Part shown: piece by piece, positions 1 through 9,800 of the stretch
How the letters are laid out: every line of letters starts with the position of its first letter
How positions within the stretch are numbered: position 1 is the stretch's first letter
Notes under the pieces: generated by a model
The model's input: only the letters and a program-made list of their open reading frames with translations
What the model was told of the DNA's origin: nothing
Databases searched by the model: none
Made by a program: the position numbers and the translations under genes
DNA from: GYS-P2D sp964414425
GTDB lineage: Bacteria; Bacteroidota; Bacteroidia; Chitinophagales; Saprospiraceae
Direction of reading: 5' to 3'
DNA: 64,000 nucleotides
Assembly: GCA_964414425.1 (NCBI GenBank)
Contig: CAYPWL010000001.1
Location: 208,741 to 272,740 of the forward strand

Positions 1-2
1 GG

Positions 3-407
3 AGCTATTGGAAGATTCCCCTCGTTTGGGCTGGTGAAGGATATGCTATCTATAATCTCACCCAGCAGATACAGGGATTTAACAGGTTCAACGATTGTCG
101 TATTGAGCTTATCAACAACGGCTCCAATCCTGTACCTACGGCATGTGTCGGAATCGGCCAAGGCGGAGCAGATATATTGTCAATCAATGATGCATTTGAT
201 ACAGCCCAACAATTCAGGGAGAGTCGAGAAACTGCTTGGCTAATAGTTGGTGCAGCTCATCTACTGAATATTGTAGATGCTTTTATCCATAGACATTTGA
301 TCAACTTCGATACAGAAGATGACATTAGTTTTCAAGTGAGACAACAATCATCATGGCAATCCACCCAATACACCTTGGCTCGTGTGAGAATACCGCTCAA
401 CAGGTAA
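3..407 (+). CDS. DUF5683 family protein, C-terminal part (5' end cut by window edge)
   Basis: The reading frame is open from the first bases of the window to a TAA and encodes 134 residues. It begins SYWKIPLVWAGEGYAIY and ends with a membrane-like stretch, AWLIVGAAHLLNIVDAFI, followed by HRHLINFDTEDDISFQV. The 'YWKIPL' start and 'LLNIVDA..-HL' segment match my memory of DUF5683, a Bacteroidota family of small, probably membrane-associated proteins of unknown function. The N-terminal part with the start codon lies outside the window. Two shorter start-to-stop readings of this stretch are possible, but only this frame gives a recognisable protein. Its stop codon abuts the stop codon of the convergent OmpA-like gene with no base between. 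Function unknown; family call moderately sure. Confidence 0.7.
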   Translation, partial: SYWKIPLVWAGEGYAIYNLTQQIQGFNRFNDCRIELINNGSNPVPTACVGIGQGGADILSINDAFDTAQQFRESRETAWLIVGAAHLLNIVDAFIHRHLINFDTEDDISFQVRQQSSWQSTQYTLARVRIPLNR

Positions 408-2144
408 TTACTCGACTATCACGCCATTCTCAAAACCCACAACGCTGCCATCCTTATAGGCTTCATCTGCGATACTATTAAGTGCTCTTCTGGCCACACC
501 TTTATTGATATAATCTCCCGTTAAATAGAGATACTTGCGATCGGCAGTCTGATAGATGAGGACTTCGGGATAGTCAGTAAATATCTGATGATCTGTAGGT
601 AGTTGGAATCTGCTCGAGATCAAAGCTATACGATATCCCGAGTATTCTTTCGTTCCCCCTTCTGCCTCCACAGCAGGGATCACGTCTGTAGAAATAGGAT
701 CAGATTCAACCATCTCCTCCTTAGTCGGCATATCCGGAGTAGATACTTCCATCTCCTTGATTACGGCGGTCTCTGCTACTTCTTCCATCTTAACTTTCAT
801 TTTAGCTGGCTCAGCTGTTTCCTCGAGCACTGGACTACTTGGAGCACTTACGGGAGTCTGTATAACTGGAGATGAAGGTTTAGTCGGTTGTGTCTGAACA
901 GGTGGAGATGCAGAGCCATCCGCATTTCTGAACGTACGAGTTTGTGTGAGTTTATTAGCGTCAAGCTGTTTGATCACATTCTGAAGATCATCACCGTCGG
1001 CAACTCTGATCTCTTGAGTATCACCTAAGCCTTGGAGCATTTGCTCCATGATTTCTTCGGTTTTCATTTCACGTAGAGACTTACTCTGAGAGAAATCAAT
1101 GAATCTAACAATACGCAGCTCCGTTCTTCTATTAAGGCTATGTTCTGCCTCAGTGCAATCCACACCATCTTTACATTTATTAACGGGGTCTACCTCACCA
1201 TAGCCTCTATAGGTTAGGAAGTTACGATCTATCCCTTCATTTTCTATTAAGTAGTTTGCTGCTGCTTGAGCACGTGCCTGAGATAACTTCAAGTTCTTGT
1301 TCGCTTTACCTCTTGCGTCAGTATGTGAACCGAGTTCGACAACTAAGTTTGGATTATCTTTTAAGAATACACCAACTTTCTTGAGTTCTTGAGCAGCCCT
1401 ATCTGTAATAGACGATTTGCCATAATCGTAGTATATGTTATTGAGTCCAATTACTTTATCGGTGAAGTACCGATCCATCTCCACATTAGCTAGGAGTGTT
1501 CCTGTTCTATTCTCGCTGGTTAAATTGTCAGATACTCCCGGCTCCACTCGGCCTATTCCCTCGAAGCATAGGATACATCCTTCTACATCTACAAATGCTT
1601 CCATTCTCTTAGATAGAAAGCCATCCTTACGTATCAATATGGTGTAGTGATTACCCTTGAGTAGATCTATTTTGAAATCAGGATCTTGTAGAGACGGAAT
1701 AACTAACTCCTCCTTTTGCAAGGTATTATTGTAGACTTCAATTAGGGCTCCTTTTAAGCCATCCCTTGGAGTGTCGGGAGCTTGATCCTTTTCTGCCAAC
1801 GTTATGTCGAATATATATCCCGGCTGTCTAATTACTTCATGTTTAAAATATAGCTTCTTTTCACTAGCCTTTATCTCCATCGTCTCTACTGACTCGAAAT
1901 ATGGCTTCTTAATAATGTACAAGTCAAACACCCCTGCCTCAGGTACAGTCATGACATACTTACCTGTGCGATCCGTGGTAGTTTTAGCGATGATCTCCGT
2001 CTGCCCCGTTGTTGTGATTGCGATCTCGGCATCATGTATGAAGCCTCTATTACCGCTTTCATAGACATAGCCTTCAATATTGATTTGGCCAAAAGCTGAT
2101 ACAACAGCAAATAGAAGGACTAAAGAGGAAATTATCTTATTCAT
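408..2144 (-). CDS. OmpA-family envelope protein with SPOR-like C-terminus
   Basis: A 578-residue exported protein. Residues 1-19 are a signal peptide ending in AFGQ. Residues 20-110 resemble a carboxypeptidase regulatory-like (transthyretin-type) fold. An OmpA peptidoglycan-binding domain spans about 235-348, with the YYDYGKSSI start, SHTDARG and a C-terminal LNRRTEL. A Pro/Glu-rich linker (about 410-495) follows. The last 80 residues (YSGYRIALISSRF, then YLYLTGDY, ALNSI, ENG) look like a SPOR or SPOR-like fold, which in other proteins binds denuded glycan strands. If right, the protein carries two separate peptidoglycan-binding modules at either end of a flexible linker and probably tethers the outer membrane to the wall. 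The SPOR call is by pattern only. It diverges from fmt. Confidence 0.85.
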   Translation of the reverse strand: MNKIISSLVLLFAVVSAFGQINIEGYVYESGNRGFIHDAEIAITTTGQTEIIAKTTTDRTGKYVMTVPEAGVFDLYIIKKPYFESVETMEIKASEKKLYFKHEVIRQPGYIFDITLAEKDQAPDTPRDGLKGALIEVYNNTLQKEELVIPSLQDPDFKIDLLKGNHYTILIRKDGFLSKRMEAFVDVEGCILCFEGIGRVEPGVSDNLTSENRTGTLLANVEMDRYFTDKVIGLNNIYYDYGKSSITDRAAQELKKVGVFLKDNPNLVVELGSHTDARGKANKNLKLSQARAQAAANYLIENEGIDRNFLTYRGYGEVDPVNKCKDGVDCTEAEHSLNRRTELRIVRFIDFSQSKSLREMKTEEIMEQMLQGLGDTQEIRVADGDDLQNVIKQLDANKLTQTRTFRNADGSASPPVQTQPTKPSSPVIQTPVSAPSSPVLEETAEPAKMKVKMEEVAETAVIKEMEVSTPDMPTKEEMVESDPISTDVIPAVEAEGGTKEYSGYRIALISSRFQLPTDHQIFTDYPEVLIYQTADRKYLYLTGDYINKGVARRALNSIADEAYKDGSVVGFENGVIVE

Positions 2145-2225
2145 TAAATAGGGTGTTTAGTGAAATGAAAATATCAAAACTTACAAGATCTATATAAAGT
2201 GGACCTCTCTCTTTTAAATCGATCA

Positions 2226-2242
2226 ATGATAAGACTTATCAT
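2226..2242. repeat. Perfect 8-bp inverted repeat in the ompA-like/fmt divergent gap
   Basis: ATGATAAG, one central A, then CTTATCAT. The arms are perfectly complementary, and the site lies between two divergent starts, 65 bp before fmt and 82 bp before the OmpA-like gene. The near-symmetric short form suggests a dimeric regulator site rather than a terminator, since there is no T-run. The regulator is unknown. Confidence 0.4.
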
Positions 2243-2282
2243 AATACCACGTGTCACTTAATTAAATCATAAGGAATAAAAT

Positions 2283-2290
2283 TAAGTTTG
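2283..2290 (+). promoter_or_regulatory. Candidate Bacteroidota -7 element for fmt
   Basis: TAAGTTTG matches the TAnnTTTG -7 consensus of Bacteroidota housekeeping promoters and ends 16 bp before the fmt ATG, which would give a very short leader. I see no clear TTG -33 element at the expected distance, so this is a partial match. Confidence 0.35.
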
Positions 2291-2306
2291 ACACAAAATT
2301 GATAAA

Positions 2307-3257
2307 ATGAGAATCGTCTTCATGGGCACTCCAGAGTTCGCCGTGCCGAGTTTGGATATACTCGTCAAAAGCGAGCATGACGTGGTAGCAGTAATCACCG
2401 CCACAGATAAGCTCGGAGGACGAGGACGGAAGCAATTATTACAGTCGGCGGTGAAGAAATATGCCGTACAACATAACATCCCTGTACTGCAACCTCCTAA
2501 TCTCAAAAACAATGAGTTCATCGAAGAACTGCGTATTTACCAAGCCGACCTCCAGATAGTAGTGGCATTCAGGATGCTCCCAGTAGTCGTATGGGATATG
2601 CCAGAACAAGGCACTTATAACCTACATGGATCATTATTACCTCGCTATAGAGGTGCCGCACCGATCAACTGGGCAATAATTAATGGCGATACTGAGACGG
2701 GCCTCACGACCTTTAAACTGAAGCACGAGATCGATACAGGGTCTATAGCTTATCAAGAGAAATTGCCCATCCACGACGATGACAATGTAGAGTCCGTACA
2801 TGACAGAATGAAAGAACTCGGTGCTGAGGTCGTAATGAGAACCGTCAATGACATTGCTGCTGGAACCGTTACCCTATCCGAGCAAGACGACAGCAAGGTG
2901 AGTAAAGCGCCTAAAATATTTCATAACGATTGTGAGCTTGACGCTACTGATGATGTAAAAACAATCTATAACAAGATCCGAGGACTTAGTCCCTACCCTA
3001 CAGCATGGACAACATTTGACAATAAGAAATTGAAAGTCTTCAAAGCATCATATCATCAAGTTGATCATAATCACAAGCATGGCGAGTTCGTCTATAACAA
3101 ACCCAACAAGAGCCTGAGATGGTATGTCAACAATGGATATATCGACTTGGAGTTTATACAGTTAGAGGGACGTAAGCGAATGGTGATCAGAGACTTTATG
3201 AATGCCTATAATCTCAAGTCGGCAGATTTTCCGTTCATACTGCAAAACGAGGATTAG
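2307..3257 (+). CDS. fmt: Methionyl-tRNA formyltransferase
   Basis: A 316-residue enzyme, the normal family length, that transfers a formyl group from 10-formyltetrahydrofolate to methionyl-tRNA(fMet) for translation initiation in the cytosol. The N-terminal catalytic domain begins RIVFMGTPEFAVPSL and carries the formyltransferase signature NLHGSLLPRYRGAAPINWAI with the catalytic Asn and His. The catalytic Asp lies in EIDTGSIAYQ. The C-terminal OB-like domain begins near residue 207 (KIFHNDCELD, GLSPYPTAWT). The start is the first ATG, just downstream of a candidate promoter element. Its TAG stop overlaps the stop of the convergent broken hydrolase gene by four bases. Confidence 0.97.
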   Translation: MRIVFMGTPEFAVPSLDILVKSEHDVVAVITATDKLGGRGRKQLLQSAVKKYAVQHNIPVLQPPNLKNNEFIEELRIYQADLQIVVAFRMLPVVVWDMPEQGTYNLHGSLLPRYRGAAPINWAIINGDTETGLTTFKLKHEIDTGSIAYQEKLPIHDDDNVESVHDRMKELGAEVVMRTVNDIAAGTVTLSEQDDSKVSKAPKIFHNDCELDATDDVKTIYNKIRGLSPYPTAWTTFDNKKLKVFKASYHQVDHNHKHGEFVYNKPNKSLRWYVNNGYIDLEFIQLEGRKRMVIRDFMNAYNLKSADFPFILQNED

Positions 3258-4060
3258 ATCAGCAACGATTGATGCCAGTCGCAAACTACTTCGCTTAACA
3301 CCTTGGGTTGTTCCAGTGGTATCCAATGCCCACCAATCAACCTTTGATAACTCCATGATGCATCCATGTATTTTTTAGAGTTGACCATTTGAGCTTCGGT
3401 CAGTACTGAGTCATCTGAGCTCCATATACCAAGTGTTGGCACTTGACATTTCTTATTCCATAGTCCCGAGAAGGAATCCGCCAAGTTAGCTCTGTACTAG
3501 CTCAATCCTGCTGTTAGTCGACCTGGTCTGGATATATCAGAGATGCTTTCTTCTATCATGGGATGCTGTCGACCTTAACAGCGCAAACTCGCAAAATCAT
3601 CTGTAGACATCCAGTGCTCTGCAAACCCTCTTAATTGAAAACCCAGCACGTATCTACCCTTCCATTTTTGCAGTAAGCCAGCACGAGCGTAAGACATTGG
3701 ATGACCTACTGATACAGGTACAAGGCTCTTAACTCGATCAGGGTAACTTAGCGCCATACACCAAGCGATGACCGCACCCCAGTCATGCCCTAACACATGA
3801 ATAGGTTGGACTATCTCATGATCATCAAACAATTGAATCAAGTCTTCAAGGACAAGTTTCACTTTATAATCTGACGTCTTAGTAAGAAGTGGCGAATCAC
3901 CAAAGCCTCTCATGTCAGGAGCAATGACTTGATATCCCTCATCGACGAAGAAAGGGGTTAACTCTCGCCACATCTTCCGAGCATCAGGAATTCCATGTAA
4001 GAGCAATATTGGAGTTCCCTCCCCTACCACGTCCACTGCAAGCTTAACCGATCCATTCAT
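3254..4060 (-). pseudogene. Alpha/beta hydrolase (epoxide hydrolase/dehalogenase-like), broken by two in-frame stops
   Basis: The N-terminal part has the alpha/beta hydrolase pattern: LLLHGIPDARKMWREL (oxyanion HG), APDMRGFGDSPL, then the nucleophile elbow HVLGHDWGAVIAW with Asp in the nucleophile position, as in epoxide hydrolases and haloalkane dehalogenases. The C-terminal part keeps the acid and His regions (LGIWSSDDSVLTE, LIGGHWIPLEQP). Between them the same frame contains TAA at 3575-3577 and TAG at 3497-3499. No frameshift is needed to join the pieces. The TAG sits in LS-stop-YRANLADSF, where relatives as I recall them have Trp, so it is probably a TGG to TAG change. The likely original start is the ATG at 4058-4060 (MNGSVKLAV); an ATG at 4124-4126 is also in frame. 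A functional full-length protein is unlikely. Confidence 0.8.
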
Positions 4061-4154
4061 TACAACACAATTATCAATACGTAAGATAATTATCCACCAA
4101 TCCCTCAAAGAGGCTTTACTTTGCATTAATTATCATCATCACAATTCTGAATAG

Positions 4155-4859
4155 TTGCAGCAAGGGATCAGCATCAATAAATACATCAGTCAGACAGGTC
4201 GGTGTTCTCGTAGAGAGGCAGATAAGCTCATAGAGCAAGGACGAGTTATGATCAATAATCGTACTGCCCATAAAGGGAATCGAGTGAACCCTGGAGATGA
4301 CGTCATCGTAGACGGTGAGCGGATAAAATCAAACCGCAAAGAGCAGACCATTATCGCACTGCACAAGCCTAAAGGAGTTACTTGTACCACAGATCAAAAA
4401 GACTCGAGTAATATCATAGATTACATCAATTACCCCAAGCGAATATTCCCGATAGGTCGCTTAGATAAAGACTCAACTGGCCTGATACTCTTGACTAATG
4501 ACGGAGACATCGTCAATAGAATCCTACGGGTAGAAAATAAACATGACAAAGAGTATATCGTCACCGTAGATCAGGTAATCAACCAAGACTTCATCAATAA
4601 AATGTCAGATGGTGTTCCAATACTCGGCAACAAGGTGACGAAAAAGTGTAAGGTCATTCAATTGAACAACATTACGTTTAAAATCACCTTACAAGAGGGC
4701 CTCAATAGACAAATCCGACGCATGTGCCAGCATCTCGGCTATCGAGTTAAGAAGCTCAAGCGCATCCGTATCATGAACATCAAACTCAAGGATATCCCAG
4801 AAGGTCGATGGCGCTACCTCACTAAAGATGAGATTAAGAAGATGAAAGAGCTATTGTAG
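4155..4859 (+). CDS. rluF: 23S rRNA pseudouridine synthase, RluF-like
   Basis: A 234-residue RsuA/RluB/E/F-family enzyme that isomerises a uridine in 23S rRNA. An S4 RNA-binding domain occupies the first 60 residues (INKYISQTGRCSRREADKLI, VMINNRTA). The catalytic motif GRLDKDSTGLILLTNDGD carries the catalytic Asp. The C-terminal LNRQIRRMCQHLGY and VKKLKRIRIMNI pattern is that of RluF rather than RluB, so U2604-type specificity is likely but inferred. The start is TTG: an in-frame TAG lies immediately upstream (4152-4154) and no ATG precedes the S4 domain. It diverges from the broken hydrolase. Confidence 0.88.
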   Translation: MQQGISINKYISQTGRCSRREADKLIEQGRVMINNRTAHKGNRVNPGDDVIVDGERIKSNRKEQTIIALHKPKGVTCTTDQKDSSNIIDYINYPKRIFPIGRLDKDSTGLILLTNDGDIVNRILRVENKHDKEYIVTVDQVINQDFINKMSDGVPILGNKVTKKCKVIQLNNITFKITLQEGLNRQIRRMCQHLGYRVKKLKRIRIMNIKLKDIPEGRWRYLTKDEIKKMKELL

Positions 4860-4883
4860 CTCCGCTGCACTTCACAGCTATTG

Positions 4884-4905
4884 CCACCATAGATATCAAT
4901 GGTGG
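4884..4905. repeat. Inverted repeat downstream of rluF
   Basis: CCACCAT, an 8-base loop that itself contains GATATC, then ATGGTGG. The perfect 7-bp stem lies 24 bp past the rluF stop. There is no T-run after it, so it may be a weak terminator or an RNA 3'-end stabiliser. Confidence 0.35.
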
Positions 4906-5023
4906 ATCCAATAAAATGTAGAAATAGGCTCAGGATATAGAAGACTTTGATTAGAGTCGAGACCAGTAGAATAAGGGTGAATTGGTTTTACAATGTCTTA
5001 TTAATGTATTATAAGAAAACCTC

Positions 5024-5575
5024 ATGCTCAAAACTCACCTCATTACCCTATTTGTTACATTCCTACACTTATCTGTAAGCGCACAATACTTACAAGGTCA
5101 TTATATCACTAATGAAGGCGAGAAAGTAACGTTTCAGATGGAAGATTTTAGAGCGCAGAAAGCTCAATTATTCCCCTCTTGTAGCCCTATGCTGAAAATC
5201 ATCGTTGACGGTAAAAAGAAGAGACTGAAAGCGAAAGATGTTCAACTTGTACAGATCGATTCTGTCGATGACGGTCAACTGTTTATCCTACACTCATTGA
5301 AGGTGAGAAATTATGACACTTTCGGCAGCCTGATAGAAGAAGGCGAAGTTGATATGTACTGGATTCCCGGTGGAGATTGCCAGGGACATTTTGTCTTCCA
5401 ACGATTAGATCAAGACGCACGCCAATTGGATAGAAACTTATACCGCAGATACTTGCCCAAGCTCATGAACTTAGATGAATATTGGCAAACAATGTTAGAG
5501 ACGGTTGAATACGAGGAGCTACCCGGTTTTATAGCACAATACAATTCAAGCGCTGAATTCACATCAGTGCGGTAA
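5024..5575 (+). CDS. Secreted protein of unknown function
   Basis: A 183-residue protein with a clear signal peptide (LITLFVTFLHLSVSAQ), probably cut after SAQ, so it is periplasmic or surface-located. The mature part begins YLQGHYITNEGEKVTF and is rich in beta-forming residues up to about 115. A more helical tail follows (DARQLDRNLYRRYLPKL, LDEYWQTML). Two Cys residues, one in FPSCSP and one in GGDCQG, could form a disulfide. I do not recognise a family. It stands alone, with 164 bp of non-coding DNA upstream and a convergent acyl-CoA dehydrogenase gene 23 bp downstream. It resembles the many lineage-specific secreted proteins of Bacteroidota. Confidence 0.65.
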   Translation: MLKTHLITLFVTFLHLSVSAQYLQGHYITNEGEKVTFQMEDFRAQKAQLFPSCSPMLKIIVDGKKKRLKAKDVQLVQIDSVDDGQLFILHSLKVRNYDTFGSLIEEGEVDMYWIPGGDCQGHFVFQRLDQDARQLDRNLYRRYLPKLMNLDEYWQTMLETVEYEELPGFIAQYNSSAEFTSVR

Positions 5576-5598
5576 ATCTTTCAATTCTACAGATCTAA

Positions 5599-6762
5599 TT
5601 ACCCTACAGGTAAGTACAAGTCCCCTTTAATTACTCCTCGAGAAATAACCATACGCTGTATCTCACTGGTGCCCTCATAGATCTGAGTGATCTTAGCATC
5701 ACGCATCAGTCTCTCGACATGATACTCCTTAACGAAACCATATCCTCCATGAACTTGCACTGCTTCGACAGTATGCTTCATAGCAACCTCTGAGGCGAAC
5801 ACTTTAGCCATAGCTGCTGCCTGACCGTATAGTTTTCCTGAGTCCTTGAGCCATGCCGCTCGATAGACCATCATCTTGGCAGCTTCTATATCTGTAGCCA
5901 TATCGGCCAACTTAAATGCTACTGCTTGGTGTCTATTGATCTCCTTGCCAAAAGACTTGCGCTCATGCGAATACGCCAGCGCTAACTCATATGCACCACC
6001 TGCAATGCCTAAGGCTTGTGCTGCTATCCCAATACGACCACCATCGAGTGTCCACATCGCATACTTAAAACCAAATCCATCGGGGCCGAGTCTGTTCTCT
6101 TTGGGAACCTTGACATCAGCAAACATGACTGAAGAAGTATCCGAAGATCTTATACCAAGCTTATCTTCCTTGATCCCTGTGGTAACTCCTTCCCAGTCGG
6201 CTTCGATCACAAGTGCATTAATTCCCTTATGACCTTTGTCTGCATCCGTCTGAGCTATCACCACGTAGTAACCGGCTTTCTTACCATTGGTAATCCAGTT
6301 TTTAGTGCCATTAACCAGATAGTGGTCACCCATATCTATCGCTGTAGTATGTTGACTGGTCGCATCACTGCCCGCTTCAGGCTCAGAAAGACAAAATGCT
6401 CCGAGAACTTCACCGGTGGTCAACTTAGGAAGATACTTCTGCTTAGTTTCTTCTGAACCAAACTTTTCAATGCCTGCACAGACCAGTGAGTTGTTCACTG
6501 ACATAATAACAGAACATGAATTGTCAATTTTTGAGATTTCTTCAATCGCTAAGACATATGAGATTGTATCAAGCCCAGATCCACCATACTTGGGATCTAC
6601 CATCATACCCATGAATCCGAGTTCAGACATCTGCTTAACCCCTTCTGTAGGATAAGTCATATCGCTATCTCTCTCTATTACTCCTGGCTTGAGATCATTC
6701 TGTGCAAAATCTCTCGCAGCCGTTTGGATCATTAGGTGCTCTTCGCTCAATGAAAAGTTCAT
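5599..6762 (-). CDS. Acyl-CoA dehydrogenase, short-chain type
   Basis: A 387-residue FAD enzyme that introduces the trans-2 double bond into acyl-CoA in beta-oxidation or branched-chain catabolism, passing electrons to an electron-transfer flavoprotein. The family signatures are present: FCLSEPEAGSDATSQ with YLVNGTKNWITNG for FAD and substrate binding, and a C-terminal QIYEGTSEIQRMVI whose Glu (about residue 363) is the catalytic base position of short-chain and butyryl-CoA dehydrogenases. The length is typical. The substrate cannot be read from sequence alone. A butyryl-CoA role would suit the IcmF product made by the operon 6 kb away. It may form a separate transcription unit. Confidence 0.93.
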   Translation of the reverse strand: MNFSLSEEHLMIQTAARDFAQNDLKPGVIERDSDMTYPTEGVKQMSELGFMGMMVDPKYGGSGLDTISYVLAIEEISKIDNSCSVIMSVNNSLVCAGIEKFGSEETKQKYLPKLTTGEVLGAFCLSEPEAGSDATSQHTTAIDMGDHYLVNGTKNWITNGKKAGYYVVIAQTDADKGHKGINALVIEADWEGVTTGIKEDKLGIRSSDTSSVMFADVKVPKENRLGPDGFGFKYAMWTLDGGRIGIAAQALGIAGGAYELALAYSHERKSFGKEINRHQAVAFKLADMATDIEAAKMMVYRAAWLKDSGKLYGQAAAMAKVFASEVAMKHTVEAVQVHGGYGFVKEYHVERLMRDAKITQIYEGTSEIQRMVISRGVIKGDLYLPVG

Positions 6763-6855
6763 ATCTCTGTTATTTGAAAATTAAACTTAAAGTTAATTTT
6801 CTTAGTTCTCAGATATGACACTTTTATTGGCTGACCATCCATCTTTGTTAGCGAC

Positions 6856-9800
6856 TTATGGCTTAATGATCTTTTTAAGGATGATTTCTTGTCCTGATTG
6901 AACCCGAATCAAGTATTGTCCGGGGAGCCAAGACTCAGACGAAACAACTGTCCTACTATTCATCGGAAGCTGGGCAACTCTCTTACCACCCATATCAAAG
7001 ATCTCAATCCCCCCCTCTTTCAGTGCTGATTCGGACAGATCGATCATGAATTCATCAGCTATAGGATTGGGATAGACTGTTAATCCTGATGCTTCGGCAA
7101 TCTCTTCTGTATTTGTGCTCAAATCTCTCGTACCGTCTCCCATAAATATACCCCAGTCCGCATCTTCTTCAAAAATGAAGACATCCCCTGAAGCCGTGAT
7201 TTTATCCGCCTCAATCTCGGTAATCGCCAAGATCAACTCTCCATTATTATTTACATTAAAGATCATCTCATCATCTTCCAGCGAGTAGCTCGGAAAGCCA
7301 AATACATTATTATCAAATATGCTCGTCACATCACCGGTCTCTCGATCTAATGCCAGTACATTAAATGTAGTTTCATCCGTTAGAGGGTCAATCTCTCTAA
7401 AGTCGAAAGCGATGATATTAGGACTATTCTTAGCAAAAGTAGGATTGCCTATACTCACCTCTTGAGGTAGTCCGGTGAAGAGCTTGAAGATATTGCCATC
7501 GCCAAATTGCTCAGTATCATTATTAAAAACGTTGAGGATGCCAATATCCCAATAACTCAATTCCCCAAAAATCCCATCAAACACATTGAAAGCATCATAG
7601 ATAAGGTTTTCGCCCGAAAAGTCGAACTCCATCACATCGGCGTACTGCACTCCAGTTGTAGAGGAATTATCTTCTGAAAAAGTTGGATTGAACAATTCAA
7701 ATTCCTGTAATCTCTGACCTGGCAAGTCGAATATAACAATTCGGTTATCGAATTCTCCGGCACTCAAGTCTCCCGTCACAGCAGCGATCTTGCTGGCATC
7801 CTTAGAGATCACGGCATTTCTCCACACGGGATTCTCACTCACTAAAAACTCATCAACAATCTCACCAGTTGTCCAATCAATTTCAACAGCCTGAATCTGA
7901 TTATTATCAGTAACGAATATGACAAACTGCCCATTATCAGTCGCACTTGGTCTACTGATATGACGAGTACTGCTGATTGTCCCGAGCAAATTGGAGGTCT
8001 CTCCCAGGCTCACATTGATCTGATCAAGACTTGTACTAGACCAAACAACATACTCATTACCAGGATTAGCTTCTAAATCTTCTAATTCAGCTGTAGCTTG
8101 ATTCGCTGTGATTCCGACGGCATCAAAGGCATTTTCGGCTGCAGCGGCAACCGTACCACCAAAATCTTGCTGTGCTACCTGCACTATTGCTAATCTCATA
8201 TCTGAGAAGTTCGAACCCGATCTCAAAAAAGAGGTCAATGCCCTGTACCATATCTGCTCTGCAATAGCAGCACGCTCCCCATTATCCGCTCCAAAGGATT
8301 CATCGGTTATAAAATTGAAGAAGGCTTTATTAGGGATCCCACTGTTGATGTGAACTCCCCCATTGTCATCTGATCCAAAAAACTGATCACTCACATTATC
8401 GGGTTGATAGCCTGGCTCACCAAGCCTGGTGCCGCCATTGTTAGGATTACCCATATCTCGTAAGGCGCCTGTAGGAAATATTGAAGGATTACTGATATCC
8501 TCTCCTATCCTAAAATCTTCGCGCTCGATTAATGTGCCGAACACATCAGCAAAGTGCTCATTAAGTGCTCCTGATTCATTCTGATAAACAAGGTTGGCGG
8601 TTGTCTGGATGACGCCGTGGGCCATCTCGTGCCCAGCTACATCAAGCGCCCTCGCCAAGGGTGAATTAAATGCTTGATCTCCGTTGCCATAAAAGATAAA
8701 CTCTCCATTCCAGTAGGCATTATCCATTCTCGAACCATCATCCTCTGTCACATTGATAAATGAAATGATGTTTGTCCCATTGCCGGTGATAGACTGCCTA
8801 CCAAAGACATTTCTGAAGTACTCATAGGCCTGTCCTGCATTGAAGTGTGCAGATACTGCTACAGGGTCGTTCCAGTCATTTTGTGTATTGGAGGAACTGA
8901 CCTCATAGTCAAAGTTTCTATTCTCTGGACTTGTATTTCCTGCATCAAGGGTTAGTATAACCCCATTGAGTAATTGATCGGTATTGTCGCAAGTTGTTTC
9001 CAAACCGCTGAACATATCTCTCGATGCATCAACCATGAAGAAACCCTGACCACATTCATAAGTATTGATCGTACGTCGCTCGCCAAACAAGTCTCCAGAT
9101 GCACTCGTAGCCCGTCCTATGAATGCCTCTGCGGTCGTTTGCTTACTGCTGCAGATGCTATCATCATCATGATGACTATGGTTATGTATCTTGCAAAGCG
9201 TATCAAACTCTTCGATAAGCTCTCCGTTATAGGCATCAATTAGCATTGTTTTTTTACTTCCGAGATTCGGATAGATCTCCACTTCGTAAATGAGCTTACT
9301 GGTACCTGCCTTGTTATAAATCTTTAGGTGTGATACGATCTGCTCTCGACTTGTCAAGCCTGCGATCAACTGTGGGAAAGGAATGTAATTAGTCGTATTC
9401 GCAATGGCGAGTTTGCGCACATCAGCCATAGATAACTTTGGTTCTGTATCGATATCATGATTCACCTGGACGGGCGATCCCTGAATCAAGTATATATCAT
9501 GATCAGCGTCCTCATGCACGATCATATCACCACCATATATGGGAACACCATCAAAGTGCTGTTGTAAGCGTGTATGACTATGACCCTTATGATCAGTGGT
9601 AGCACTCAATATGCTGAGCTCCTCAGAGGCATTCTTAATATTATAGATTCCTTTGAGTTGATTGACATAGCTATTGATTCGAGACTTCTGGCTTTTCAGT
9701 TCTTTAATCCCATCAATATTTCCTTTTACTGCAATCACGTTACCATTATGGTCCAGCACCTTCTCGAGGTTGTGCTGCCATACTGCTTGGTTAAGATCAA

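Noticed and set aside
3497..3577. Stop-codon recoding in the alpha/beta hydrolase
   Set aside because: TAA and TAG are normal stops of many other genes in this window, and no recoding signal is visible, so inactivation is simpler.
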